Source of the DNA: Kordiimonas marina
Lineage (GTDB): Bacteria > Pseudomonadota > Alphaproteobacteria > Sphingomonadales > Kordiimonadaceae
Reading direction: 5' to 3'
Assembly (NCBI RefSeq): GCF_023006325.1
Contig: NZ_JAINDF010000005.1
Location: 248,001 to 312,000, forward strand
DNA: 64,000 bases
The position numbers and the translations under genes were made by a program. The notes beneath the pieces were generated by a model that worked only from the letters and a program-made list of their open reading frames with translations, searched no databases and was not told the origin of the DNA. Shown piece after piece: positions 20,363-31,148 of the stretch (positions are counted from its first letter, which is position 1; the number at the start of each line of letters is the position of its first letter).

Positions 20363-23300
20363 GTGCGATTGGGGTTTATTCGAGCGTCCGTTCGGGCGCT
20401 TGCGAAGGGTTTTCTGTCCTTTTCTCTTTTGATTATGCTGGTTTCATCCGGGTCTGCGCGGGCAGGCAACGGTGTCAGCTACCAGTATGACAAGCAGGGA
20501 CGTCTGACACAGGTCTCCTATGCTGAAGGGTCCAGAACGGTTACCTATGCTTACACCTATGATGCGGCAGGTAATCGCCGGACAGTGTCGGTGAGCGGTC
20601 TTGATCAACCCCAAGTAAAGATCTTCAACGACCGCGCCCTCGAAAACAATCCTACGGGCAGTATCTGGCCTACCGTGTATCTGACCTCCCCAGCTACCAA
20701 GGATGTAACGGTTCAGTGGGTCGCAGTCGACGGGTCGGCTACGTATGGCGCTGATTATCTCAAGAATGCTGGCACGGCCGTCATTCACCAGGGCACCCAA
20801 ACGGCGACAATCGAGATCCCGCTCCAGGATGATACTATCAAGGAAGGTGATGAGACCTTCACAGTCAAGCTGGTGAGCGCAAACGGTGCCGAGATTGTGG
20901 CTGGTGACAAGGACAGCGCGATCGCGACCATTCGGGACGATGACGTTGCCCATTTCAATGTGGCGGATGTCACGGCGGCGGCGGAAGGCGACTATGTAGC
21001 GCTGACGATTGATAAGGTCGGAGGGGCGAGTCAGACCATCGATGTCACCCTTGGTGTTTCCGGGGTGGATGCTGTTAATTCAGCAACGGAAGTGGTGGAC
21101 TATGAGACCACGCTCTATTCGGCACCGGACGTACCGCTTACTAGCACCACGCTGACCTTTGCGCCGGCAGAGACCCAAAAAACGGTGTACGTCAAGACGG
21201 TGGCAGACACGGTCTATGAGCCCGATGAGTATTTCTATCTTGCCCTGAATTGGACCTCTCAAGATGGGTGCCAAACCACGGACGGCAGTTGTCATTCCTC
21301 GGAGAAGGGACAGGTTACTATCCCCAACGATGACCCTCAGCCGACGGTCAAGATTGGCAATACTGCGAACCGGGAAGGCAATGGTCTGAACTTCACGCTG
21401 TGGATGACCAACCAGTCCTACCAGCCGGTAACGGTGACGATGACTGTGGCCGACACATCGGCGACCAACACGGAAGGTTATGCATCGGCGACCTTTGGTG
21501 TCGACTATGACGTGAGCCAGGCCACAGTGTCGGATACTGGCGCCTTTACCATATCCGGCAATACGCTGACCTATGTATTTCAGCCGGGCGTGGGCAGTGT
21601 ACAGCTGACGATTCCGTCACTGCAGGATAGTCTGGTTGAAGGCTATGAGGCCTTTTACGTCAATATTGCCAATGTAGATCAGGGTCTGATCGACAGCACC
21701 CAGTTTGAAGGCCGGGGCCGCATCAACGATGATGATACGGGTCTGACGGCCAGCATCAGTAGCCCGGCGCCAGTCCTTGAAGGCAACAGCGGTGCGGGGA
21801 ATACAATCAGCTTCCCGGTTACCTTGTCGGCTAATGCCTTTGACAGCACCACGATTAACTGGTCTGTGACTGGGGGCTCAGCGACGGCGGGCACAGATTA
21901 CACTGGCGCGACATCGGGAACGCTTACGATCCCGATGGACAGCAACAGCGGCGTGATCCAGTTCACGACCAAGCCGGATACCACCTATGAGCCCAATGAA
22001 ACGCTTCAGGTTACGCTCAGTTCAGCGACCAACGCGTCCATCAGCGGCAGCAATGTGGCGACGGCGACCATCAGCAATGATGATAACGCCCCACCGGTCA
22101 TCACCGCCGGGTCAGCGACGCTTTCCGAAGCCGAGAACACGCTGACGACGACTGTGCTGAGCACCTATAATGCGACGGATCCTGAGGGCGGGACACTGAC
22201 TTACAGCTTGACCGGGACGGATGCTGGTGACTTCACGATCAACAGCAGTGGTCAGTTAAAGTTCAAGGCCCGGCCTGACTATGAAGCCCCAGCCGACAGC
22301 AACGCGGACAATGTCTACAATGTGACAGTCAAAGTGACGGATCCGGCCGGTCTTTCCGATACCCAGGCAGTGGCTGTCACGGTGACCAACGTGAACGAAC
22401 TTCCGGTCTTCACGGCAGGCGCTACCACCATCACGAATGCCGAAAACACAGCTGCCTCGACGGTTCTGAGCACCTATAGCGCGAGCGACCCGGAAGGCAG
22501 TGCCCTCACTTATACCTTGGGAGGGGATGATGCCAACGTCTTCACGATCACTAGCGGTGGTCAGCTGCAGTTCAAGGTCTCGCCGAACTATGAAGCGCCG
22601 ACTGACAGCAATGGCGACAATGTCTATAATGTGATTGTCACGGTCTCGGATTCGAGCAGTCTGTCTTCGGCAAAGGTCGTTACGGTCACGGTAACCAATG
22701 TGAATGAAGCGCCGACTGCTACGAGCGATGACGAGGGGCAGGTTGATATCTGGAACAGTGTCGACCAAATCCATGGCAAGATCGTTACTTTCGATGCTCA
22801 CCTGGCCAACTCTACAGGTGTCGCTGATAACGACAGCGACCCCGACGCCGGTGATAAGGCAGCTCTGAAGTTCCATTCAGTTTCTGTCTCGGCTGGATAC
22901 CCAAGCGCTGGCACCACGATTAGTACCGATGGCTCTCAGGTCGATATCAACCTGCGTAAGTGTGGCTATTACCAGTTCGACTACACGGTTGAGGACCCTG
23001 GCGGGTTGGTCTCCAATGTGGCGACCATGAAGGTGCAGGCGATTTCGACGTCTACTTCTGTGGCCTGTCCGATTGTGGTGCCGTCGGGCACGACGACACC
23101 GACGGCTTCGTTGGCTACGAATGCGACTGTTGCGGAAGGCACGGCCACGGCCAACACGCTGCAGGTTCCTGTCACCTTGTCCTCGGCTGCGATTGCCGAC
23201 ACGACCGTGACCTGGCAGATCGTCAGCGGCGGCAGTGCGGTTGCCGGCACAGACTTCGTGGCGCCCAGCACCAATTATGTGAACATCGCCTCGGGTCAAA

Positions 23301-24736
23301 CGACCGGTTATATCCAGATCCAGACGATCCCGGATGCGGTAACTGAAGCCGACAAGACAATTCAGTTGCAGTTGGTGAGCGGTACAAACGCAGATATCAA
23401 CACCGGGATCGTAACATCCACGATCACAAATGATGACGGTGGGCCGAGCTTTAGCATCAACAATGTGAGTGCCACTGAAGGTGGGACGCTCACATTCACC
23501 ATCACCAAAACCGGTGCGACTGCGCTTTCACATAGCGTTAGCTATGCAACAGCTAACGGCACGGCCGGGTCTAGCGATTATACCGGCAAGTCCGGGACGC
23601 TGACCTTCGCTCCTGGCGACACCTCGAAAACGGTGAGCGTAGCGACGACACAAGATAGCATCTATGAAACGAACGAGACAGTGAAGCTTAACCTGTCGGG
23701 TGCGACGGGTGGTGCCACGATAAGTGGCAGCCAAGGCATTGGAACTATCAACAATGATGATAGTGGGCCGAGTTTCAAAGTTAGTAATTCTAGCGTCACG
23801 GAAGGTGGGAACCTGACCTTCACGATTACCAAGGTCGGCTCGACGGCCAAGAGTCACAGCATCAGTTATGCTACGGCGAATGGCACGGCCGGGTCTGGCG
23901 ACTATACCAGCAAGTCCGGGACGCTGACCTTTGCTCCTGGCGACACCTCGAAGGCTGTGAGCGTAGCGACGACTGGGGACACCGTTTATGAGAATAACGA
24001 GACGGTAAAGCTTAACCTGTCGAGTGCGACCAATGGCGCCACGATCAGTGATAGCCAGGGTATCGGTACCATTGTCAATAATGATGCGGCACCGACCGTG
24101 AACATCTGGCTTTCTGGCGGTGCATCGAAGGCGGAAGGCAACAGCTTCACCTTCATTGTTGCGAAGAGTGGTTCTACGGCGCTGACCCATAAGGTCACCT
24201 TCTCGACGGCGAATGGCACGGCGACGGCGGGCTCGGATTATACGGGCAAGAGCGTGACACTGACATTCCCGGCCTCTGGCGCGGATTATCAGACACAGTC
24301 CGTGGTCGTGAGTTCGATCGACGATACCAAGTGTGGTGAAGGTAATGAGACCTTCAATGGTAAGCTCTCAGGGGCAACCAATGGCATGACCTATGTCAAC
24401 ACGTCGAAGACAGTGACGATCACCGAGAATGACAACTGCCCACCTCATGCGGTCAATGACAGCTATACGGCGCTTGTTCAGCAAACCAACACGTTCAACG
24501 TGCTCAACAACGACTATGACACTGACGGCGGGACGCTCACTATCACAGCGGCAAGCAAGGTTAGCGGGGTCATTGGTAATGTCTCTCACACCGGGTCATC
24601 CGTCTCCTACACACCACTACAATGCGGCTCAGCGACGCTTAAATACACCATCAGCGACGGCCAGGGCGGCTCGGCTACGGCGAATGTGGCGGTGACGGTC
24701 AGTGGCAGTGGCTGTACAGGCGGCAGCCTCAATTAA
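20363..24736 (+). CDS. Giant exported Calx-beta/cadherin-like surface protein
   Basis: This 1457-aa protein has a Sec signal peptide (hydrophobic residues 16-30, then GSARAG). A short YD-repeat segment typical of Rhs proteins (YQYDKQGRLTQVSYAEGS) follows at about residues 38-75. The rest is a chain of extracellular beta-sandwich repeats: Calx-beta domains, often marked by GSDYTG or GxDY and ending NDD, and two cadherin-like repeats at about residues 580-790 (YEAPxDSN, VTVTNVNE). A Cys-containing cadherin-like C-terminal domain follows. Such proteins bind calcium and mediate adhesion. The start is GTG at 20363. It lies upstream of the Rhs gene in the same element as a T2SS, so it may be secreted by that system. 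Confidence 0.82.
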   Translation: MRLGFIRASVRALAKGFLSFSLLIMLVSSGSARAGNGVSYQYDKQGRLTQVSYAEGSRTVTYAYTYDAAGNRRTVSVSGLDQPQVKIFNDRALENNPTGSIWPTVYLTSPATKDVTVQWVAVDGSATYGADYLKNAGTAVIHQGTQTATIEIPLQDDTIKEGDETFTVKLVSANGAEIVAGDKDSAIATIRDDDVAHFNVADVTAAAEGDYVALTIDKVGGASQTIDVTLGVSGVDAVNSATEVVDYETTLYSAPDVPLTSTTLTFAPAETQKTVYVKTVADTVYEPDEYFYLALNWTSQDGCQTTDGSCHSSEKGQVTIPNDDPQPTVKIGNTANREGNGLNFTLWMTNQSYQPVTVTMTVADTSATNTEGYASATFGVDYDVSQATVSDTGAFTISGNTLTYVFQPGVGSVQLTIPSLQDSLVEGYEAFYVNIANVDQGLIDSTQFEGRGRINDDDTGLTASISSPAPVLEGNSGAGNTISFPVTLSANAFDSTTINWSVTGGSATAGTDYTGATSGTLTIPMDSNSGVIQFTTKPDTTYEPNETLQVTLSSATNASISGSNVATATISNDDNAPPVITAGSATLSEAENTLTTTVLSTYNATDPEGGTLTYSLTGTDAGDFTINSSGQLKFKARPDYEAPADSNADNVYNVTVKVTDPAGLSDTQAVAVTVTNVNELPVFTAGATTITNAENTAASTVLSTYSASDPEGSALTYTLGGDDANVFTITSGGQLQFKVSPNYEAPTDSNGDNVYNVIVTVSDSSSLSSAKVVTVTVTNVNEAPTATSDDEGQVDIWNSVDQIHGKIVTFDAHLANSTGVADNDSDPDAGDKAALKFHSVSVSAGYPSAGTTISTDGSQVDINLRKCGYYQFDYTVEDPGGLVSNVATMKVQAISTSTSVACPIVVPSGTTTPTASLATNATVAEGTATANTLQVPVTLSSAAIADTTVTWQIVSGGSAVAGTDFVAPSTNYVNIASGQTTGYIQIQTIPDAVTEADKTIQLQLVSGTNADINTGIVTSTITNDDGGPSFSINNVSATEGGTLTFTITKTGATALSHSVSYATANGTAGSSDYTGKSGTLTFAPGDTSKTVSVATTQDSIYETNETVKLNLSGATGGATISGSQGIGTINNDDSGPSFKVSNSSVTEGGNLTFTITKVGSTAKSHSISYATANGTAGSGDYTSKSGTLTFAPGDTSKAVSVATTGDTVYENNETVKLNLSSATNGATISDSQGIGTIVNNDAAPTVNIWLSGGASKAEGNSFTFIVAKSGSTALTHKVTFSTANGTATAGSDYTGKSVTLTFPASGADYQTQSVVVSSIDDTKCGEGNETFNGKLSGATNGMTYVNTSKTVTITENDNCPPHAVNDSYTALVQQTNTFNVLNNDYDTDGGTLTITAASKVSGVIGNVSHTGSSVSYTPLQCGSATLKYTISDGQGGSATANVAVTVSGSGCTGGSLN
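23440..24085 (+). repeat. Two near-identical Calx-beta repeats within the giant gene
   Basis: Two consecutive segments of about 320 bp, roughly 23440-23765 and 23760-24085, encode almost the same Calx-beta domain. Shared strings include SGTLTFAPGDTSK, VSVATT and NETVKLNLS. Their DNA is also closely similar, which points to recent internal duplication. Confidence 0.75.
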
Positions 24737-24751
24737 CGCACAGAAATTTCT

Positions 24752-24781
24752 TCCGGAGGCGGCGCACGACCTGCCTCCGGA
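24752..24781 (+). other. Intercistronic stem-loop between the two giant genes
   Basis: TCCGGAGGC and GCCTCCGGA form a perfect 9-bp stem with a 12-nt loop, 15 bp past the Calx-beta stop. No T-run follows, so it looks more like an RNA-stability or attenuation element than a terminator. Confidence 0.5.
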
Positions 24782-24831
24782 GACCAACTGAATTGATATG
24801 AAAAGCTTTAACCCGAAACGGGGGCGATAGG

Positions 24832-27800
24832 GTGATTGGGATGTTTGTTAAGAAGGCGATCAAAAGTGTAGTATCGGCAGCCATTGTCGCGGGGGGTACA
24901 CTAGTTGCTCCTGGAGTGAGTGCAGCTGTTCCCGTCGTTCATATGTATGACGGTATTGAAAGGACGCCAGGAGCCACTTTTACCTCTGCAACCGGCCATA
25001 CACCTACCTGGACTGTTGGTATTCATCCCGAAATTCTGGCATTAGCCCGGTCGCTGAAGAATGATCCTGCGCTGATTTACCAGTATGTGCGGGACAATAT
25101 CGAAACCCTACCGATGTTCGGCCTGCAAAAGGGTGCGCTCGGAGCGCTGATCGACAAGAAAGGCACGGCCCTCGACCAAGCGGCTCTGATGGTTGAGCTC
25201 CTGAAGGCGGCGCATGCTAATAAGCCTGCCGTCGATTATTTGCCGACATACCGCTTCATAAAGGCGCAGCTCAGCCCTGCCGAGATGGCGAGTTGGTTTG
25301 GTCTTTCCGATCGTCAGGACGTCTGTAACCTGCTTAAGGCTGGCGCAATTCCGTTTTCGATAACGGTGACGCAAGGCGCCACGGGGACGACGGATTGCGC
25401 GGCCATCGGGCAAGGCAGCTACGATAACGTTCAAATTCTTCACGCTGTCGTGGAGGCGACAGTTAACAGTGCATCCGCTGCGTTTGACCCGTCCTATAAG
25501 GTGCAGACCTACCATCAAGCACGCAGTTCGCTCGCAACGGACATGGGCTATGACTATAGCACTCTGCAAGGAGATGCTTCATTCACGGTAAATACCAATA
25601 CGACTACGGGTATTACGGCTGTATCAGGGGATGTGCATTCGAATGTAGAAACCGACCTTGCGGCTTACGCCTCAACACTCGTCAGCACGCTGAAGAAAGA
25701 TACAGCGCAGGGTGACTCGGAAGACGCGTACAAGCTGTCGATGGTAGATGTGGTTGGTGGCGTTGAAATTGCCAAGGACAAAGATCAGGCAACATTGCCG
25801 ACGACGTGGCTAACATTGTCACAGCTCCCGCACTATAGTGCAGCTTATGGGACGGGCTCAACAGATGTGCCTGATCAGTACCGGACCAAGGTCACATTGA
25901 CCTATAATGGCCAATCCTTCAGCGCCTTTATGGATGAGCTCGCGGGCAAGAAGTTGTGGCTTTCTATTTCCGGTACATCACCAAGTGTGTATCTGAAATT
26001 TATGGTGAACGACCGTGTGGCGTGGTCCGTTCTGTATGATGACACGGTCATCAGGTTGATCACCAAAATCACACACCCGTATGGTGATACAAGCGCTGAC
26101 TACACTCAAAGCTTTAACCTGCCTGTGTATGTGCAGAGAAGCTTCCCGCTGTTTATATCGTCGGGCGATTTTGGCACGGGGGCAATGGGCCGCTATTTGG
26201 ACAGTAACTGGCAAAAACTTGGCGAGGATACTTCACTTGATACAGCCGGAATTCCTGATACCACAGAGGGACTTCTTGCTGTTGGCGCACAATTTCTAGC
26301 CCAGCAAAGTCAGCTCAACCACATCGTGGCTGGCGTATCAGGCTCCCGCATCCTGACTCACAATACAGTTGGTGTTATCACCACCGAGGGTAACATAGGA
26401 CAAGCCTCCTATGCGGATTTTAGGAGCCAAGTGTCTATCGTTAGCCTTGGAAACGGTACATCGACATCGGCGGAATTGTCTGCGTCCAGGTCTGCGACGG
26501 CCGACACGCTGACATCCGCATCAAGTGCTCTAGAAGGCGCCGTTTTTGATCAGTTCGCGGATGATCACGGGACGGATGCTGCAACGCACACGTCGGTACA
26601 AATGCTTGCTTACACCTTGCGAAGTGGCGGAACACTGTACGATGTTCCGGCAAATGCTATCTCAAATATCCAGAGTTCACTGAGCAATTATAGCGCCAAT
26701 GTTCTCACAAGGCTTAGTGACTATAATACTGATGCCACTCAGCCCTACAGGTTGATCGTTTCTGATGCCGGTGGTATCGGCACCATTAGCCTGGTTGGGT
26801 ATGTGGCGATCGATGACACCACTGGCAACACCGGTTTTCTGGTGGATCAAGATAGTTCCACACCCTCATACAACTATACCAAGATTGTGCCACTCAAAGG
26901 GGCCACGACACCCTATAGCATTCCATCGGGCATGGAATATCTTTACCAGATGATCCAGGCTGCAGAAGGTACGAATTCTGAGACTATTCCCGCCGCCGGT
27001 GCTGCGAGCGTTACGCGGACTTTTTTGAAAACCGGCGCAGGAAGTTTCCCCTACTCGCTCTCCTATACTCCGACCTATGTAGTGGGTAGCGGCTGGACGG
27101 ACTCGCTCGATATTTCGGCTTATTTCAGTGGCAATGGGATGGTTGCCCTGGGCTCAAGGACACCTGTGGAGGCTGCCAATGCGATTGCAGCGCTTCACGC
27201 CACGTATGACTATCTGAAAAACTGCATATCGGCATCCACTGCTCCGTGCGGAAAGGGCGAGCAGGTCGCTTTCTCTGCAGTCACTATGAGCTGGCTCCAG
27301 AAAAAGTTGCGTGACAATGTTTTCAATGTCAGCCAGGGCAATTCGGTTACCGCTTACACAAAATTGGCTGATGGAAAATATTTTGGCCCTGAAGGTGATG
27401 TAAGGTCCTTCTCCTCGTCTGGCTCAGGCAGTTCGGCTCAGGTCATCCTGACCCAGCAGAATGGCACAAAAATGACTTTCGATGCCCTCGATTCAAGTGG
27501 GCGGTCATTTTCCCTGACCACATGGCATTGGCCTTTTGGTGTGACGTTGACTTTTTCCAATGTCAGCGGCCAACGCACGGTTAGCAACAACCTGGGGCGT
27601 AGCTTAACCTTCAATAGCGTGACAAATGAAGTCACGGATGAGAACGGACGCAAGGTTACTCGGACAGAGACAAGCACGACCCATACCTTTACGTTGACGG
27701 GTCTCGGCACGCATGACTTGGCGACATATAGTATCGACAGTGATGGCAGGATCGCATCGATCTCCACACCTGTGGATACGGATCAGACTACCTTTACCTA

Positions 27801-30800
27801 TGATGCGCTCGGTAGGCTTGTTTCCCAGAATGTTAAAGATAGGGGGGAGACGGATTATTATTCCAACAATTGGCGCTCGGAAACGGTTTCACCGCGAGGC
27901 GCCAGCCAGGTCGTTTATAGTGATCCCTATGGCCGTTATAGCCGTTTGGTCGATGCTGCGGGCCGTGAAACTGAACAGCGGTTCGATCGCTTGGGCCGAC
28001 TTATCTATGCGTCTGTCCCGGCTGATGCCAATGGGGATTATACCTATGTGGAATATAGCTATGACCGCTATTACAATAGGCTGAGCAAGACGGTTTTTGC
28101 CAAGCCGGTAAATAGTAGCCGTACTAAAAAAACGACGACCTATAGCTATTACGGCACCGGAAAATACAGGCAACTTGCGTCGATAACGGTGTTGGACGGT
28201 ACGTCCGATAGTAAAACAACCTCGTTTGACTATGTCACGTCAGGCAATGGGGTCGGCAAGCTTCAGAGTAAAACCTTGCCGAGCGTTTCCTATGTGCAGG
28301 ATGATGGCACGACGACGTCAGGCGCGCTTGTTACGCAATATAGCTATACGGCTGAAGGCTTGCCCTCTCAGATTACCGCGCCGGATGGGACTATCACGGA
28401 GTATGGCTATACTGTTGATGCGAATGGTAACACGGGCGGAGTTCCGACCAGTGTGACTGTTTCAAAGGGAACAACGTCCCAAACAGTGACGCTGGATTAC
28501 TGGCCTGATGGTGACCTTTTGCGGGTTACGGATGCCAGAAGCAAGGCAACGACAATCACTTACAATGATTTCCGTCAAAGGCTTAAAGTCAGCGGCCCTG
28601 AAAGTGTTGAGGTCGACTATAACTATTATGATGACGGGCGGTTGAAGGCAGTCAAAAGCAGGCAGGATGATAACACCACCTTCAACAACACCAAAACCTA
28701 TGATGGCGCAGGCCGGATAACGTCGGTCACGACAAGTATTGAGCATACGACTTACGATAGTTCCGGGAATCCGCTTACAGTGGCGGAGACGGCAGTCCAT
28801 ACCACATCTATCTCCTATGATGATGCTAACGGGATCATCACGGTTACCGATCCAATGAATGTTGAGTCACAGCGTTATTTTGACCTTCTTGGGCGGCTGA
28901 CCAAGGTTATCTCCGCCGTTGGGTCAACGGATGAGATCACTGAGAAAACCGGCTACAATACCGATGGCACCGTTGCCTATGTCGAGGACGGCCGTGAACT
29001 CCAAACCCTCTACAGTTATGATGAATGGAACCGCCAGGTAAGCACATCCTATGCGGGCGGTAGGAGTGAACAAGTAACGGCGTTTGACCCTTACGGGCGC
29101 CCGAAAACCCTTCAGACCTTTGGTGGGGACACGATAACATTGGGCTATAACGCTGTAGGCTGGGTTACATCCCGTTCGATAACGTCCGGTCCTTCCTATG
29201 CTTATACTTATGATGCCGCAGGACGTCAGCGGAGTGAGGTTCGAACTGAGACAGACAACACCACGACTAGCGTCACGCACACCTATGATGATCTTGGCCG
29301 TCCGAAGCAGGAAACTGGTGCCTATGGCTATACCATGGACTATAGCTATGATGACGCCAATGGTAGCTATGACCTGACCTATTTCTCGGGCACCAGCCAG
29401 TCTTACATGGTTAGATATCAGATGGATGGTTTGGGCCGTGTGACCTCAGTCAGCGAAAACGGCACTACTGCGGTCGCCAGCTACAGCTATGATCCGCTTA
29501 GCCGTGTGACCAACATAACCTATGGCAATGGCAGTAAGCAGGACTTCACCTACGATGCTGATAACGGCTGGTTAGATAGCTTGACGCTTGATGCCAATGG
29601 CGACGGGGACACAGCAGATGCCGGAGAGGCGACTTTCAGCTATATCGGTCATGACGCGCTTGGGCGTATCACGTTCGAAAGCGTTTCCAACACCGACTAT
29701 CTGTGGAAGCCCTCCGGCCCGAACCTGACCAATGGGACGACGACTTATTCGGCGCTGGCGGATGGCACTAAGGCCGCAAATGCGGACAACCAGTATGAAA
29801 AACTGACGGTCAAGGACCTGGCGGGGACTACAGTGCTGGATACCAAGACACCCGGCTATGATACCAAGGGTAACCTCACCAGTTTCGGTGAATATAGCTA
29901 TGTTTATGACCAGGAAAACCGCCTGACGACGGTCAAGAAGCAGGTGAATGCCACCACGCAGGTAACCGTGGGCAGCTACAGCTATGATGCCACTGGCCGT
30001 CGAGTACAGAAGGTGGTGGGCAATGTGACCACCCGGTATTTCTGGGCTGGAGCCACGACCTATGCCGAGCTGAATGAGAATGACGTGGTGCAGCGCGTCT
30101 ATGTCTATGGCCCAGGTATTGACAACCCGGTGATGGTGAAGGAAGCGGACGGTACCAAGAATTATGTCCACCGGGACGGTAAGGGCAATGTGGCAGCGGT
30201 TTCAAATGCCGCGGGCACAGTGACGCCGTTCCCGATGTCAGCTTGGGGTGAGGGGGCGGATGCATCCAAAAGCCCCTACAAGTTCACGGCACGTCGGATG
30301 GATGATGAAAGCGGGCTATATTACTACCGCAACCGCTACTATCAGCCTGAACTTGGACGCTTCATGAGCCGGGATCCGATCGGCTATGGTGACGGCCTCA
30401 ACATGTATGCCTATGTCCACAATGATCCTGTCAACAATGTGGATCCATTAGGACTGGCGACTGTAAAATGCGAAGAACCTGACCAATGGGGCGGCTGGTA
30501 TGAAGTCATATGCAGCCCAGACGGGGGCGGAGATAGTGCACCAAACGGTTATGGTGCACAAGTCACAGGCCATGGGGACTATGGTAGCGCATCAAATAAT
30601 CAACACACTGGTTCTGGCAGTGGTAGTAACAAAAAGAAAAAAGACGATCCGTGTAAGAAGCTGGCCGACACCAAGGATATCTCGAACGACTTAAAGGCGG
30701 CTATCAATACTCAAATAAAACGAGTAGAAGAGATAAGGGCTTTGACAAACACTGGGAACGGCACCAATTCGAAATATCAATCCTCATACCAAGGCTTGGA

Positions 30801-31137
30801 TATGGGGGGATATGTTCACAGGGCAACTACCCAAGAATTATGGAAGAGGCGCATTTTTGGGGTGTTCGGTGTGGGTGGAGACCCTATGGTGGCGGGCTAT
30901 GTGCTCGAAGCTATTAATATCAATGCAGCGGGGGGGTACCCTACGAGAGCGGGAACTTTTGGAGGTTGTATGAATTGTGTAAATGAAGGAGCTGATGCTC
31001 TCGTTGTTGGTGTGACGCCTGGTTATTCGAAAGATTATAACATGCGCCGCTTACCATATTTTCAAAAGATTGCCGAAGCCATTAAAGCACCTGTAGTAGT
31101 TGTGACAGACGATGGCACTAATTGCGTGGTTAAATAG
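24832..31137 (+). CDS. Giant exported Rhs-repeat protein with variable C-terminal tail
   Basis: This 2101-aa protein has a signal peptide (VVSAAIVAGGTLVAPGVSA). A transglutaminase-like region lies at about residues 75-190 (GTALDQAALMVELLKAA). Long YD-repeats fill residues 900-1800 (for example YDALGRLVSQN, YDAAGRQRSE). The Rhs core ends SGLYYYRNRYYQPELGRF-MSRDPIGYGDGLNMYAYVHN-DPVNNVDPLGLA near residue 1876. A 225-aa tail follows with a Gly/Ser/Lys-rich linker and a globular end containing GCMNC and an all-hydrophobic APVVVVTDD. The coding DNA becomes more AT-rich in the tail, as in polymorphic toxins with swapped C-termini. I do not recognise the tail domain. Start is GTG 24832 or ATG 24841. 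Confidence 0.88.
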   Translation: MIGMFVKKAIKSVVSAAIVAGGTLVAPGVSAAVPVVHMYDGIERTPGATFTSATGHTPTWTVGIHPEILALARSLKNDPALIYQYVRDNIETLPMFGLQKGALGALIDKKGTALDQAALMVELLKAAHANKPAVDYLPTYRFIKAQLSPAEMASWFGLSDRQDVCNLLKAGAIPFSITVTQGATGTTDCAAIGQGSYDNVQILHAVVEATVNSASAAFDPSYKVQTYHQARSSLATDMGYDYSTLQGDASFTVNTNTTTGITAVSGDVHSNVETDLAAYASTLVSTLKKDTAQGDSEDAYKLSMVDVVGGVEIAKDKDQATLPTTWLTLSQLPHYSAAYGTGSTDVPDQYRTKVTLTYNGQSFSAFMDELAGKKLWLSISGTSPSVYLKFMVNDRVAWSVLYDDTVIRLITKITHPYGDTSADYTQSFNLPVYVQRSFPLFISSGDFGTGAMGRYLDSNWQKLGEDTSLDTAGIPDTTEGLLAVGAQFLAQQSQLNHIVAGVSGSRILTHNTVGVITTEGNIGQASYADFRSQVSIVSLGNGTSTSAELSASRSATADTLTSASSALEGAVFDQFADDHGTDAATHTSVQMLAYTLRSGGTLYDVPANAISNIQSSLSNYSANVLTRLSDYNTDATQPYRLIVSDAGGIGTISLVGYVAIDDTTGNTGFLVDQDSSTPSYNYTKIVPLKGATTPYSIPSGMEYLYQMIQAAEGTNSETIPAAGAASVTRTFLKTGAGSFPYSLSYTPTYVVGSGWTDSLDISAYFSGNGMVALGSRTPVEAANAIAALHATYDYLKNCISASTAPCGKGEQVAFSAVTMSWLQKKLRDNVFNVSQGNSVTAYTKLADGKYFGPEGDVRSFSSSGSGSSAQVILTQQNGTKMTFDALDSSGRSFSLTTWHWPFGVTLTFSNVSGQRTVSNNLGRSLTFNSVTNEVTDENGRKVTRTETSTTHTFTLTGLGTHDLATYSIDSDGRIASISTPVDTDQTTFTYDALGRLVSQNVKDRGETDYYSNNWRSETVSPRGASQVVYSDPYGRYSRLVDAAGRETEQRFDRLGRLIYASVPADANGDYTYVEYSYDRYYNRLSKTVFAKPVNSSRTKKTTTYSYYGTGKYRQLASITVLDGTSDSKTTSFDYVTSGNGVGKLQSKTLPSVSYVQDDGTTTSGALVTQYSYTAEGLPSQITAPDGTITEYGYTVDANGNTGGVPTSVTVSKGTTSQTVTLDYWPDGDLLRVTDARSKATTITYNDFRQRLKVSGPESVEVDYNYYDDGRLKAVKSRQDDNTTFNNTKTYDGAGRITSVTTSIEHTTYDSSGNPLTVAETAVHTTSISYDDANGIITVTDPMNVESQRYFDLLGRLTKVISAVGSTDEITEKTGYNTDGTVAYVEDGRELQTLYSYDEWNRQVSTSYAGGRSEQVTAFDPYGRPKTLQTFGGDTITLGYNAVGWVTSRSITSGPSYAYTYDAAGRQRSEVRTETDNTTTSVTHTYDDLGRPKQETGAYGYTMDYSYDDANGSYDLTYFSGTSQSYMVRYQMDGLGRVTSVSENGTTAVASYSYDPLSRVTNITYGNGSKQDFTYDADNGWLDSLTLDANGDGDTADAGEATFSYIGHDALGRITFESVSNTDYLWKPSGPNLTNGTTTYSALADGTKAANADNQYEKLTVKDLAGTTVLDTKTPGYDTKGNLTSFGEYSYVYDQENRLTTVKKQVNATTQVTVGSYSYDATGRRVQKVVGNVTTRYFWAGATTYAELNENDVVQRVYVYGPGIDNPVMVKEADGTKNYVHRDGKGNVAAVSNAAGTVTPFPMSAWGEGADASKSPYKFTARRMDDESGLYYYRNRYYQPELGRFMSRDPIGYGDGLNMYAYVHNDPVNNVDPLGLATVKCEEPDQWGGWYEVICSPDGGGDSAPNGYGAQVTGHGDYGSASNNQHTGSGSGSNKKKKDDPCKKLADTKDISNDLKAAINTQIKRVEEIRALTNTGNGTNSKYQSSYQGLDMGGYVHRATTQELWKRRIFGVFGVGGDPMVAGYVLEAININAAGGYPTRAGTFGGCMNCVNEGADALVVGVTPGYSKDYNMRRLPYFQKIAEAIKAPVVVVTDDGTNCVVK

Positions 31138-31148
31138 AAGAAACGAAC

